The notes under the pieces are model-generated. The model worked only from the letters and a program-made list of their open reading frames with translations. It was not told the origin of the DNA and searched no databases. The position numbers and the translations under genes are program-made. DNA of 32,143 nt from Planctomycetota bacterium (GTDB lineage Bacteria > Planctomycetota > Planctomycetia > Gemmatales > Gemmataceae): positions 1 to 32,143 of the forward strand of contig JAJPHU010000177.1 in NCBI GenBank assembly GCA_021325115.1. Reading direction: 5' to 3'. Below are positions 22,859-31,011 of this stretch, piece after piece. Position 1 is the stretch's first letter, and every line of letters begins with the position of its first letter.

Positions 22859-24064
22859 ATGGAGCCCGCAATCCGTCTCCTCACCTCGCGCATCCGAGAT
22901 GTGCTGTTCTTCGTCCTCGTTGGGGCCGGCGTCTTGGGTTGCAGCGCATGTCCCAGCGGCGGTCCCGCGCCGTTGCCGGCGTCATCTTCTCCTCTGACGC
23001 AGGTGTGTTATTATCCCGACCAACCTCCGGACGAAAGTTCGCCGCCTTCCCTGACCATGCCGGCCGTGGTCTCTCCGGGCGGCTCTCGCCCCCTGCAATT
23101 CCTCGCGCTTTCCGGCGGCGTGGCGGGAGCGCCGTTCACCGCTGGCGTCTTGGTGGGCTGGAGCCAATCCGGCAAGCGGCCCGCCTTCGATCAAGTGACC
23201 GGCATCAGCAGCGGATCGTTGATCGGCGCCTATGCCTTTCTCGGTCCCAAGTACGACGCTCCGATGCAACGCCTCATCTTAACCATGACCTCGTCAGACC
23301 TGATCAAGTTTCGGCCCCTGTGCTGTATGCTGCTCGACGGCGCGTTCGGTTCGGCCAAGCCCGCGGAGCGACTGATCCGCCGGGCCTTCGACGATACTTT
23401 CATGGCCGACCTGCGCTGCGCCTATGCCGAGGGGCGGCGTTTATTCATCGGCACTATGAACCTGGAGACCAAGCGCCTGGCGATCTGGGACCTTGGCGCC
23501 ATCGCTTCAAGCGGCCGACCGGATGCGGATGACCTGGTTCGCAAAGTACTACTGGCCGCCGTTTCCTGGCCCGGTGCGGTGCCGCCCGTTTGTTTCGATG
23601 TCGAGGTTAATGGCTGCTGTCATCGTGAAGAGCATTGCGATGCTGGGTCGGTCGCTATGGTGCTGCCGCCGATTAGCCCCTTTCCCAGCAGTCCAGCCGG
23701 TTCAGACCTGTACGTACTCGCCAGCCGCAAATTATACTCCGATCCAGAGCCGGTGCCCCACAGGGCGTTTCACCGGCTGAAACCTTCGGTGACGGCGATC
23801 TTTGAAGCACTGACCCGCGCCGATGTTAGCCATTTGTATTCCCTGTGTCTGCTCTCTGGAATGCGTTTTCATATGCTGGCCTTGCCTCAGGGCTATCATG
23901 GCGAACCGCCGAGCATTGCCAATTTGTATCCCAAGGAGGCTCGGCAGCTGTTCGAGACCGGCTATCATATGGGCGTCGGTGGTCCTTGTTGGCGCTGTAC
24001 TCCCCCTGGCGCGGAGGCCGGCGAAGGAGCCTTTCCGCGCGATGGCCGGGAAGTCCGGCACTAG
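22859..24064 (+). CDS. Patatin-like phospholipase, predicted lipoprotein
   Basis: 401 residues from the ATG at 22859, with GGAGG upstream; the frame extends to 22760 but that would bury the signal peptide. The signal (RIRDVLFFVLVGAGVLGC) ends in a lipobox-like VLGC with likely lipidated C28. The mature protein shows a patatin oxyanion loop LALSGGVAGAPFTAGVL (82-98), nucleophile elbow GISSG with S117, and a catalytic-aspartate motif CDAGSV (D261), where DGG/A is more usual. Patatin-like enzymes hydrolyse acyl lipids; substrate here is unknown. The stop TAG at 24062-24064 lies in the left arm of a palindromic element. Divergent from the copper operon, so 22642-22858 holds both promoters. Confidence 0.85.
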   Translation: MEPAIRLLTSRIRDVLFFVLVGAGVLGCSACPSGGPAPLPASSSPLTQVCYYPDQPPDESSPPSLTMPAVVSPGGSRPLQFLALSGGVAGAPFTAGVLVGWSQSGKRPAFDQVTGISSGSLIGAYAFLGPKYDAPMQRLILTMTSSDLIKFRPLCCMLLDGAFGSAKPAERLIRRAFDDTFMADLRCAYAEGRRLFIGTMNLETKRLAIWDLGAIASSGRPDADDLVRKVLLAAVSWPGAVPPVCFDVEVNGCCHREEHCDAGSVAMVLPPISPFPSSPAGSDLYVLASRKLYSDPEPVPHRAFHRLKPSVTAIFEALTRADVSHLYSLCLLSGMRFHMLALPQGYHGEPPSIANLYPKEARQLFETGYHMGVGGPCWRCTPPGAEAGEGAFPRDGREVRH

Positions 24065-24159
24065 AGCGCATTGCAAGGGGGTGTAGCGTTTTTCTCCTTC
24101 CCCCTTGTGGAGGAGGGAGAAAGACCTCTAGCCGCTACACCTACTTGCAAGGCGCTCTA
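24062..24159. repeat. Large imperfect palindrome between convergent genes
   Basis: Outer arms 24062-24088 (tagagcgcattgcaaggggg onward) and 24133-24159 pair over 27 positions with about three mismatches. An inner dyad (tttctccttccccc with ggaggagggagaaa) extends it. It begins at the patatin stop and ends nine bases before the membrane protein stop, so it may terminate both genes. The length and end structure resemble a miniature mobile or REP-type element. Confidence 0.9.
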
Positions 24160-24168
24160 ATCTACCAT

Positions 24169-24984
24169 TCACCCAGTCATTCCCGTTCCGCGCAGCAGCA
24201 GGCTGAACAATTCGCCAAGAAAACAGAAGATCACAACCACGTAGAGGATGCCGGTCGCTGATTGTGTGGAGCGGATGCGCACTGTCTGCCAGGCCATCCA
24301 GTCCAGCCCCAACGGCGCTGCCAAACCCACCAGCCAACGCAACGGCAGCAAATAAACTGCATCGCCACTCTTTAGACTAACGAGTGAATGCAACGCGGCC
24401 CAGCAGCCCAGAGCATAACCATCCACCATCAGCCGGGCGACTGTAGCTATTGCCAGCGCCGCCAGCAAACGCATCAACGGCCTCAGTGACATGGTCGGGG
24501 CGATCAGATAGGAATGGCCCAGGAGCATTGCCGTCACTGCCGAACCAAGCAAGGCAGCCGAAGTCGCATCGCCCATCCAGGCGATGCGTGGCGCGGAGTG
24601 CGGGGCGAGAGAAGCTAACTCGTCGTTTGTTACTCGCTCCGCGCTCCGCGCCACGCGCCACTCGGCACAGGCCAGCACCAAGGTGGTCAGCACAATGAAT
24701 GTCCGTCCCCCCGGCGCCCCTTCCAGCCCCCACACCATCGAACCAACGAAGGACAGGGCCAAGGCTGTGCCAAGCCAGGTCAACAGCGGCCAATCGGCAC
24801 TGTCGCGGACACAAACCAGGGCCAGGCCCGCCAGGGCCAGGGCTGTCAGGAAATGGGTGCGGAAAAAGCGCGGATTGATAATTTGGCGAGCGGGGCTGCG
24901 TAAACGCCCCGAGGGCAACAGCAGCAAGCAGCCGATCATTCCGGCGGCGAGACGAAGCGCGAAAACAGCAAGCATGTTCCTCAC
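24169..24984 (-). CDS. Integral membrane protein (hypothetical)
   Basis: 271 residues with about seven hydrophobic segments (near 4-24, 44-60, 66-84, 93-105, 141-160, 168-187 and 240-262). No family is recognised. The start is taken as the GTG at 24984, whose TGA overlap with the folE stop (GTGA) suggests translational coupling; an ATG at 24975 preceded by GAGG is an alternative. Residues about 110-133 (RVARSAERVTNDELASLAPHSAPR), a polar stretch between two membrane segments, are encoded by a palindromic repeat (24586-24656). The gene follows folE directly, but a link to pterin biosynthesis cannot be shown. Confidence 0.75.
   Translation of the reverse strand: MRNMLAVFALRLAAGMIGCLLLLPSGRLRSPARQIINPRFFRTHFLTALALAGLALVCVRDSADWPLLTWLGTALALSFVGSMVWGLEGAPGGRTFIVLTTLVLACAEWRVARSAERVTNDELASLAPHSAPRIAWMGDATSAALLGSAVTAMLLGHSYLIAPTMSLRPLMRLLAALAIATVARLMVDGYALGCWAALHSLVSLKSGDAVYLLPLRWLVGLAAPLGLDWMAWQTVRIRSTQSATGILYVVVIFCFLGELFSLLLRGTGMTG
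24586..24656. repeat. Palindromic repeat inside the membrane protein gene
   Basis: Arms 24586-24609 and 24633-24656 (outer end gcgtggcgcggag) are complementary over 24 positions with two mismatches, around a 23-base loop. It is translated in frame as a polar loop. Confidence 0.85.
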
Positions 24985-25610
24985 CGCGGACCGTAGATCA
25001 AGGCCATCAGCTCGTTACGCGTGGCCTGGTTATCACGGAAGATGCCGCGCATGGCGCTGGTGGTGCAGATGCCGCCCGGCTTACGAACGCCACGTATCGT
25101 CATACACGTGTGCGCCGCCTCCAAAATGACGGCGACGCCGCGCGGGTTGATTTCTTCCATCAACAGATCGGCCAGCTCTTCGGTCATACGCTCCTGGACT
25201 TGCGGCCGATGCGCCAACGCCTCGACAACGCGCGGCAGCTTGCTCAAACCGACGATCCGGCCCGCCGGCAGATAGGCAATATGGGCCTTACCTATAAAAG
25301 GCAGCAAATGATGCTCACACATGGATGCAAATTCGATGTCGCGCACCAACACCATCTCATCGTATTTCTGGGTGAAAGTTTTGCTCAACAGTTGCCGAGG
25401 ATCGGTGCGCAGACCCGAGAACATTTCGGCATACATGCGGGCGACGCGGGCGGGCGTCTCTTGCAGTCCTTCACGGGTGGCATCTTCGCCGATGGCTCGC
25501 AGAATCTCACGGATGGCTGCCTCGATGCGCGCAAGATCTACTTTCTCCTCCGGCGCCCCGTTGCGGGCGACCGAGTTGGACGTTTGCGATCGAGAGATTG
25601 AATGCCGCAT
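24981..25610 (-). CDS. folE: GTP cyclohydrolase I
   Basis: Converts GTP to 7,8-dihydroneopterin triphosphate, the first step of folate/pterin and, in some bacteria, queuosine synthesis. 209 residues, normal length. ATG at 25610 with GGAGGAA upstream. The zinc site is C98 and H101 in SMCEHHLLPF with C169 in HTCMTIRG; H100 is also conserved. Also visible: EGLQETPARVARMY (48-60), GLSKLPRVVEALAHRPQVQERMT (121-143) and the C-terminal TSAMRGIFRDNQATRNELMALI. The N-terminal 20 residues are a poorly conserved polar extension. The stop overlaps the start of the membrane protein gene. The 25611-25898 gap to the divergent oxidoreductase gene shows a possible tacaat -10 box at 25808 without a clear -35. 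Confidence 0.96.
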   Translation of the reverse strand: MRHSISRSQTSNSVARNGAPEEKVDLARIEAAIREILRAIGEDATREGLQETPARVARMYAEMFSGLRTDPRQLLSKTFTQKYDEMVLVRDIEFASMCEHHLLPFIGKAHIAYLPAGRIVGLSKLPRVVEALAHRPQVQERMTEELADLLMEEINPRGVAVILEAAHTCMTIRGVRKPGGICTTSAMRGIFRDNQATRNELMALIYGPR

Positions 25611-25898
25611 GTCGGCGTTCCTCCGTGCCTAAGGTACGTTAAGCGTAGTGTACCGCTGTCGATAAATTGAGAAGCCCTCTCTTCTTTTTTAGACTGTTTC
25701 GCAAAACAATCAAGGAAACCGGCAACTCTCGGAGTCTATGCTCTATTCCCTTGTTCGGGGGATGCGCAAAGGTGGTTCAGAGACGGGCCGGAAGCCAGGC
25801 ATTGTGATACAATCGCCAATGAGTCCATCAACGAAACAGAAAAGAGCGGATCGACGACGTTTTTCCACCTTAACTTGTTAGTAAATGAGGAACCGATC

Positions 25899-27269
25899 AT
25901 GGCAGCGCAGCGGCTCTCACGACGTCAGTTTCTTCACAACACTCTCACGGCGGGCGGGGTAGCGGCCTTGACTGCCTTGAGTTGGTCCCGCGTTTGGGGG
26001 GCCAATGAACGACTCCGCGTCGCCTCGGTCGGCGTGGAAGGCAAAGGCTGGTCGGATCATATCTCTGTTGCCGCCAGCCCGCATGTGGAAATCGTGGCTC
26101 TCTGCGATGTTGATGAAGGCGCGGATCATCTCGGCAAGGCGGCCGAGAAATATCCGCGGGCCAGACGTTTCACCGATTGGCGACGGCTGTTCGAGCAAGC
26201 GCGCGATTTTGATGCCGTCATTGTCTCGACACCGGACCACATGCACGCGCCGATCGCGCTGCCGGCCATGAAACTAGGCAAACATGTCTTTTGCCAGAAG
26301 CCGCTGACGCACACGGTCTTCGAGGCCCGGCAGATGCGCCTGGCGGCGGAAAAATACCATGTCGTCACCCAGATGGGCAATCAGATTCAATCGCACCAAG
26401 CGTACCGCACGGCCGTCAAGCTAGTCCACGATGGCGTCATTGGCCGGGTGAAAGAGGTCCATTCATGGCAGAGCGGTCCGATGCGCTGGATACTGGTTGA
26501 TGATCGCCCCCCCGGAGCCGATCCGGTCCCGCAGACCCTGCACTGGGACGAGTGGCTCGGCGTCGCACCAGAACGGCCATACAAAACAATAAAAGATAAG
26601 CAAAAGGACAAGCCGCTGTATCACCCGTTCAACTGGCGGGCCTGGCAGGACTTCAGCAACGGCCAGCTCGGCGATTTCGGCTGCCACATTCTCGATCCGG
26701 TCTTCCTGGCCCTTGGCCTGACTGCGCCGACAACCGTCCACGCGGAAGCACCGGCGCTCAACCGCGAAATATGGTACAAACGCTCCACAGTCTCTTATCA
26801 ATTCCCCGGTACCGAACGCACCGCCGGTCAGATGCTGTCTCTGACCTGGTATGATGGCCAGGGACACGTGCCGCCGCCAGAAGTGCACGGTCTGCCGAAA
26901 AAGTATAAACTTCCTATGGCTGGCTCGGTGTTGATCGGCGAAAAAGGTTCCATGGTCATCCCGCACTTCGCCTTGCCAAAGCTGTTCCCCGAAGAGAAAT
27001 TCGCTGACTTTAAGATGGAAGTGGTACCGTCAGTTGATCACTACGTTTCGTGGGCGGACGCTTGCCGTGGCGAAGGCAAAACGACATCTTCGTTCGCCTA
27101 TGCCAGCCCACTGACGGAAACGGTACTGCTTGGCACCATCGCCATCCGCGTTCCCGGCGAGACGCTGCGTTGGGACAGCACACGCCTGGCCATTCCCAAC
27201 TCGACTGCGGCCAACGGTCTCCTTACCAAGCGCTATCGCAAAGGTTGGGAGCCGTCTTGGATTGCCTGA
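25899..27269 (+). CDS. Gfo/Idh/MocA-family oxidoreductase, Tat-exported
   Basis: 456 residues from the ATG at 25899, seven bases after GAGGAA; an upstream TTG at 25875 is rejected. The N-terminus is a twin-arginine signal (RLSRRQFLHNTLTAGGVAALTALSW). The Rossmann domain follows: VASVGVEGKGWSDH (a G-x-G-K-G variant), VEIVALCDVDE, DAVIVSTPDHMHAPIA, and KHVFCQKPLTHTVFEA, where the family's catalytic E-K-P is CQKP (lysine retained). The C-terminal domain has GDFGCHILDPVF. Such proteins are NAD(P)-dependent sugar or inositol oxidoreductases; planctomycetes carry many exported copies whose substrates are mostly unknown. It ends 29 bases from the convergent urocanate hydratase gene. Confidence 0.92.
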   Translation: MAAQRLSRRQFLHNTLTAGGVAALTALSWSRVWGANERLRVASVGVEGKGWSDHISVAASPHVEIVALCDVDEGADHLGKAAEKYPRARRFTDWRRLFEQARDFDAVIVSTPDHMHAPIALPAMKLGKHVFCQKPLTHTVFEARQMRLAAEKYHVVTQMGNQIQSHQAYRTAVKLVHDGVIGRVKEVHSWQSGPMRWILVDDRPPGADPVPQTLHWDEWLGVAPERPYKTIKDKQKDKPLYHPFNWRAWQDFSNGQLGDFGCHILDPVFLALGLTAPTTVHAEAPALNREIWYKRSTVSYQFPGTERTAGQMLSLTWYDGQGHVPPPEVHGLPKKYKLPMAGSVLIGEKGSMVIPHFALPKLFPEEKFADFKMEVVPSVDHYVSWADACRGEGKTTSSFAYASPLTETVLLGTIAIRVPGETLRWDSTRLAIPNSTAANGLLTKRYRKGWEPSWIA

Positions 27270-27298
27270 TGCTCCAGGGTATATTTCCGAGCCGGTGG

Positions 27299-29011
27299 TC
27301 AGTAATTCAACCCCGGCACGGCCACGCCGCGCTCTTTCGCGCAGCGCACGGCATCTTCATATCCTGCATCAACATGGCGCACCACGCCTGTGCCAGGATC
27401 GCTGGTCAGCACACGCTGTAAGCGCACGGCGGCTTCCGGGCTACCGTCGGCGACGACGACCATGCCAGCGTGCAGGCTGTAGCCGATGCCCACGCCGCCG
27501 CCGTGATGGACGCTGATCCAGCTAGCGCCGCAGGCTGTGTTGATGAGAGCGTTGAGGATCGGCCAGTCGGCGATGGCGTCGGAGCCGTCACGCATGCCTT
27601 CGGTCTCGCGGTTGGGCGAGGCCACTGAGCCGGCGTCGAGATGATCGCGGCCAATCACGATGGGCGCCTTCAATTCGCCGCGAGCTACCAGGTCATTGAA
27701 ACACAGGCCGAGTTGGGCGCGTTCGCCATACCCCAGCCAGCAGATGCGGGCCGGCAACCCCTGAAAATGCACGCGCTCACGTGCCAGCTTGATCCAGCGC
27801 GTCAGCGCTTCATCGTGCGGGAACATGTCCAGGACAGCGCGATCGGTGCGGTAGATGTCTTCAGGAGCGCCAGAGAGGGCCACCCAGCGGAAGGGGCCGC
27901 GCCCCTCGCAGAATAACGGACGAATGTACTCCGGAATAAAGCCGGGGATACGGAAGGCATCGCGGACGCCCGCTTCAGCAGCCTGGGCACGGATGTTATT
28001 GCCGTAATCAAAAGTGATTGCTCCCCGCGCTTGCAGGTCAAGCATGGCGCGCACGTGAATGCCGATGGATTCCATGGCGCGGCGCACGTATTCTTGCGGC
28101 TGCTCGCGGCGCAGTCGATCGAGGTCCTCGCCGGGCGAACGCAGCAGGGGAACGTAGCCGTTGAGCGTATCATGGGCCGAAGTCTGATCGGTGAGCACGT
28201 CGGGCACAATGCCGCGCCGCACTAATTCCGGCAGCACTGCCGCGGCATTGCCGAGCAAGCCGACAGAAAGCGCCTGGCCACGCTGTTTCGCTTCCAAGAG
28301 CCAGCCGAGCGCTTCCTCGAGATCATCACTTTTGCGATCCAAATAGCCTGTTTTCAGGCGGCGCTCGATGCGTTCGGGATTGACCTCAACGCCGAGGAAC
28401 GCAGCGCCGTTCATGGTCGCGGCCAACGGCTGTGCCCCACCCATGCCGCCGAGTCCGGCGCTGACCACGAGCCGGCCTGCCAAACTGCCGCCGAAATGCC
28501 GGCGGGCGCAGGCGGCAAATGTCTCGTAGGTGCCCTGTAAGATGCCCTGCGAACCGATGTAGATCCAGCTTCCGGCCGTCATCTGTCCATACATGGTCAG
28601 CCCCATCGCTTCCAGGCGGCGAAATTCTTCCCATGTGGCCCATTTGGGCACAAGCAGACTGTTGGCAATCAACACGCGCGGCGCCATCTCATGCGTGCGG
28701 AAGACGCCGACCGGCTTTCCCGATTGCACCAGCAGTGTTTCGTCGTTTTCCAACTTGCGCAACGTGGCGACAAGGGTGTCAAAGGCCTGCCAGTTCCGCG
28801 CCGCTTTGCCCGCGCCGCCATAAACCACCAGGTGATCCGGGTCCTCGGCCACCTCCGGATCAAGATTGTTCATCAACATGCGCAGGGCCGCTTCCTGGAT
28901 CCAGCCCTTACACGTACGTTCAGGACCGCGCGGAGAGCGCACCAATCGCGGGCCAGCTGACGGAACTTTGACGCTACCAGGCACTGGTTGTTCGAGCGAT
29001 ACACCGGACAT
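27299..29011 (-). CDS. hutU: Urocanate hydratase
   Basis: Catalyses the NAD+-dependent hydration of urocanate to imidazolonepropionate in histidine degradation. The ATG at 29011 has GGAGG eight bases upstream; another in-frame ATG lies at 29026. That gives 570 residues, typical for the family. Landmarks: [23 protein letters not shown]-type segment ([18 protein letters not shown]), the NAD-binding [24 protein letters not shown], and [15 protein letters not shown] with the family cysteine, followed by [18 protein letters not shown] and [16 protein letters not shown]. No hutH, hutI or hutG is present in the window. It begins 22 bases after a ThuA-like gene on the same strand, so it may be read from that transcript. 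Confidence 0.96.
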   Translation of the reverse strand: MSGVSLEQPVPGSVKVPSAGPRLVRSPRGPERTCKGWIQEAALRMLMNNLDPEVAEDPDHLVVYGGAGKAARNWQAFDTLVATLRKLENDETLLVQSGKPVGVFRTHEMAPRVLIANSLLVPKWATWEEFRRLEAMGLTMYGQMTAGSWIYIGSQGILQGTYETFAACARRHFGGSLAGRLVVSAGLGGMGGAQPLAATMNGAAFLGVEVNPERIERRLKTGYLDRKSDDLEEALGWLLEAKQRGQALSVGLLGNAAAVLPELVRRGIVPDVLTDQTSAHDTLNGYVPLLRSPGEDLDRLRREQPQEYVRRAMESIGIHVRAMLDLQARGAITFDYGNNIRAQAAEAGVRDAFRIPGFIPEYIRPLFCEGRGPFRWVALSGAPEDIYRTDRAVLDMFPHDEALTRWIKLARERVHFQGLPARICWLGYGERAQLGLCFNDLVARGELKAPIVIGRDHLDAGSVASPNRETEGMRDGSDAIADWPILNALINTACGASWISVHHGGGVGIGYSLHAGMVVVADGSPEAAVRLQRVLTSDPGTGVVRHVDAGYEDAVRCAKERGVAVPGLNY

Positions 29012-29033
29012 CGGTATATCCTCCATTGGGCTG

Positions 29034-30074
29034 CTACTTTATTGTCAAGTCCGACGGTTTGACACCCTTCTTGTACCCGCCGAAACCGAAGGGCAACGGC
29101 TTATACTCGCCGACAAGCTCCACGTTTGATTTGGCCGGGATTTTGTCTTCCATACCGACAGCCCAGTAGGCGGCGTTGACGAGCAAGCGCCGCAGTCCCT
29201 CACTCTGGAGGTCCGGAGATGCCCCCATTGTCGTCGTGAAGACGCGGCCGATCTTGCCCGAAGCGCTCTGGTAGGTCTTGGTCCAGGCGATTGGCATCAT
29301 CGGATCGTTCTTCTTGCCCTCTACGGGCGGATCGGTCGGTTTCATGCCTTGGAGCACTTGGCCGAGGACCAGCGGTTTGCACTCGCTTGTCAAATGAACT
29401 TCATAAACATCGGTCGGCCCCCAGATGTCGCCATCATGGATGCCGCGGAGGATGGGGTTGTCCTTCTGGTCCTTGACGAGAATGCCACGCGTGCTTTCTT
29501 TTCCGTGACGGCCCCAGTGAGCGACCCAGGTTTCGCCGAGGACCTGCCGGCCGAAGCCGCCTCTCCATTCCGTCTTGCTGTTCCAGGAGTATTTCGCATA
29601 GGTCTTGCTTTTGAGATTAAAAGCGTGCGTCGCCGTGCGCAGGCCGAGGATGGGCCGGCCCGACTCGACATACTCGACGATGTGTTTCATTTGTTCGTCC
29701 GGCAGATTGCGAAAACGTGTGAAGAGGACCAGCAAATCGGCATCCTTAAGCATTTCCAAGCCGGGGATGTTGTCGTTCTTATTGGGATTGATGGTACCAT
29801 CGGAGGGATCGATGGCAAACAGCACAGTACACTGGAAACCGTGATGCCGGGCCAAAATTTTGCCGAGCTGCGGCAGCGCTTCCTCGGAGCGATATTCTTC
29901 GTCGCCGCTGACAAGGACGATGTGCTTGCCTTTGCCGGGGCCGTTGCTACCGTTGTAGACGACCCAGGGATCGCCGGCATGACAAGGTGACAAGATGACA
30001 AGGTGACAAGGTGACAGGGCGATCACCATGACCAGCCATTGCGGCATCCAACGAGACAACGTCGTCCACTTCAT
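29034..30074 (-). CDS. ThuA-like domain protein, secreted (first copy)
   Basis: 346 residues, ATG at 30074 with GAGGAA upstream. The start is followed by an unusual signal region, [21 protein letters not shown], where the hydrophobic core comes from a gacaaggt repeat read in frame. The mature protein has a flavodoxin-like ThuA fold: [62 protein letters not shown] and [10 protein letters not shown]. ThuA-like proteins belong to the class I glutamine amidotransferase superfamily; the Cys nucleophile position (here LGLRTATH) lacks cysteine, so amidotransferase activity is unlikely. Function unknown; exported. Lies between its paralogue and hutU, which it overlaps closely (22-base gap). Confidence 0.85.
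   Translation of the reverse strand: MKWTTLSRWMPQWLVMVIALSPCHLVILSPCHAGDPWVVYNGSNGPGKGKHIVLVSGDEEYRSEEALPQLGKILARHHGFQCTVLFAIDPSDGTINPNKNDNIPGLEMLKDADLLVLFTRFRNLPDEQMKHIVEYVESGRPILGLRTATHAFNLKSKTYAKYSWNSKTEWRGGFGRQVLGETWVAHWGRHGKESTRGILVKDQKDNPILRGIHDGDIWGPTDVYEVHLTSECKPLVLGQVLQGMKPTDPPVEGKKNDPMMPIAWTKTYQSASGKIGRVFTTTMGASPDLQSEGLRRLLVNAAYWAVGMEDKIPAKSNVELVGEYKPLPFGFGGYKKGVKPSDLTIK
29979..30017 (-). repeat. Tandem gacaaggt array encoding signal peptide core
   Basis: The plus strand reads atgacaaggtgacaagatg then acaaggtgacaaggtgaca, five imperfect units. It lies just inside the first codons of the ThuA-like gene and encodes [12 protein letters not shown] on the minus strand. Confidence 0.85.
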
Positions 30075-30090
30075 GGCTTAATTCCTCTTC

Positions 30091-30130
30091 GTGTCACCTT
30101 GTCGCCTTGTCAATTTGTCACCTTGTCAAT
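30091..30130 (+). repeat. Inverted partner array of the gacaaggt repeat
   Basis: gtgtcaccttgtcgccttg then tcaatttgtcaccttgtcaat is the reverse complement of the array at 29979-30017 in unit sequence. It overlaps the last codons of the second ThuA-like gene (stop at 30118-30120). The two arrays flank the start codon and ribosome-binding site at 30074. Confidence 0.85.
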
Positions 30131-30924
30131 TCTGCCGGCACAGGCGATTGCGTTTTGCCGGTGGCGCACCACTCGATGCCCCGGATCATCAGCACCTGGA
30201 AGCCAGGACTTTTCATGGCCGCGACATCGTGACCGAGGACGTTCTCGCAGACGCGGCCTTTGCCGTAATGGGATACCCATACCACCGGCTCGTCCTTGCC
30301 GCTGTTTTTTGGATCAATGTTCTTGTCGGAATAAGCCGTGGCCAGTACGACACTGTCGGGAAACATTACGGAGTTTTGATACAACTCATCGTTGCTATGC
30401 TGGAACACGCCCGGCATGCCTTTGGTGATGGGGTGATCCTTGTCGGTGATCCGGACGGTGAAGACGTGGCGTTTGCCATGGTTGCCTTGCTTGCGCCAGC
30501 CGCCAGCGATGGCGCGCTCAAATTCCTTATCGAACGCGCTGCCGCTGGTAAACGCTGAGGAGGCGTAGTGATAGACCAATAAGCCCTTGCCGCCCTTGAC
30601 GGCATCGGTGAAGGCTTGCTTGTTCTCTTCCGACCAACGCGTATCAGGGCCGCCTTTGTCCGTATCTTTGTAGTTGAGTAGCAGCACATCGTATTTGGCG
30701 AGATTATCGGCCGTCAGATCTTTGTGGGGTGTTTCGGTCACGTCCACTTTCATGCCGGCCTTGGTGAGAAAGTCCTTGATGAAAGCCGTAGTCGCCTTCC
30801 AGTCGTGGGCGCGGTGATCGCCGGTGATGATGAGGACATGAATTTCCTTTTTGTCATCGGCGAGGCCAGTAACGGCCAAGACCAGCAGTGCCGCCGTGCT
30901 GGCCACAAATAAGCGTCGCATCAT
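30118..30924 (-). CDS. ThuA-like domain protein, secreted (second copy)
   Basis: 268 residues. GGAG precedes two adjacent ATG codons (30924 and 30921). Signal peptide RRLFVASTAALLVLAVTGLA, mature start about DDKKE. ThuA/Gat1-like fold: IHVLIITGDHRAHDWKATTAF, YDVLLLNYKD, GGKGLLVYHYASSAF, the HPITKGMPGVF segment and RVCENVLGHDVAAMKSPGF. A serine or tyrosine lies where a class I amidotransferase has its nucleophile (VYHYASS), so it is not expected to be an amidotransferase. It is shorter than the downstream paralogue. Its last codons (AELTR) are encoded by the repeat array. Upstream lies an M13 peptidase gene and a hairpin. Confidence 0.88.
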   Translation of the reverse strand: MMRRLFVASTAALLVLAVTGLADDKKEIHVLIITGDHRAHDWKATTAFIKDFLTKAGMKVDVTETPHKDLTADNLAKYDVLLLNYKDTDKGGPDTRWSEENKQAFTDAVKGGKGLLVYHYASSAFTSGSAFDKEFERAIAGGWRKQGNHGKRHVFTVRITDKDHPITKGMPGVFQHSNDELYQNSVMFPDSVVLATAYSDKNIDPKNSGKDEPVVWVSHYGKGRVCENVLGHDVAAMKSPGFQVLMIRGIEWCATGKTQSPVPAELTR

Positions 30925-30959
30925 GATGGGGACTCCTTTAAGGGTGGGGCAAGGGAGGC

Positions 30960-31008
30960 GGAAGCGTAAAGGACGGCTGTTTTCCGTCGCTAACGCTTCC
31001 GGCTCGTT
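30960..31008. repeat. Palindrome with gctaacgcttccgg core after the peptidase gene
   Basis: ggaagcgtaaaggacgg (30960-30976) pairs with ccgtcgctaacgcttcc (30984-31000) with three mismatches and a seven-base loop. 30984-31008 matches the repeat at 15193-15217 in reverse. Placed right after the peptidase stop, it may act as its terminator. Confidence 0.8.
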
Positions 31009-31011
31009 GCT

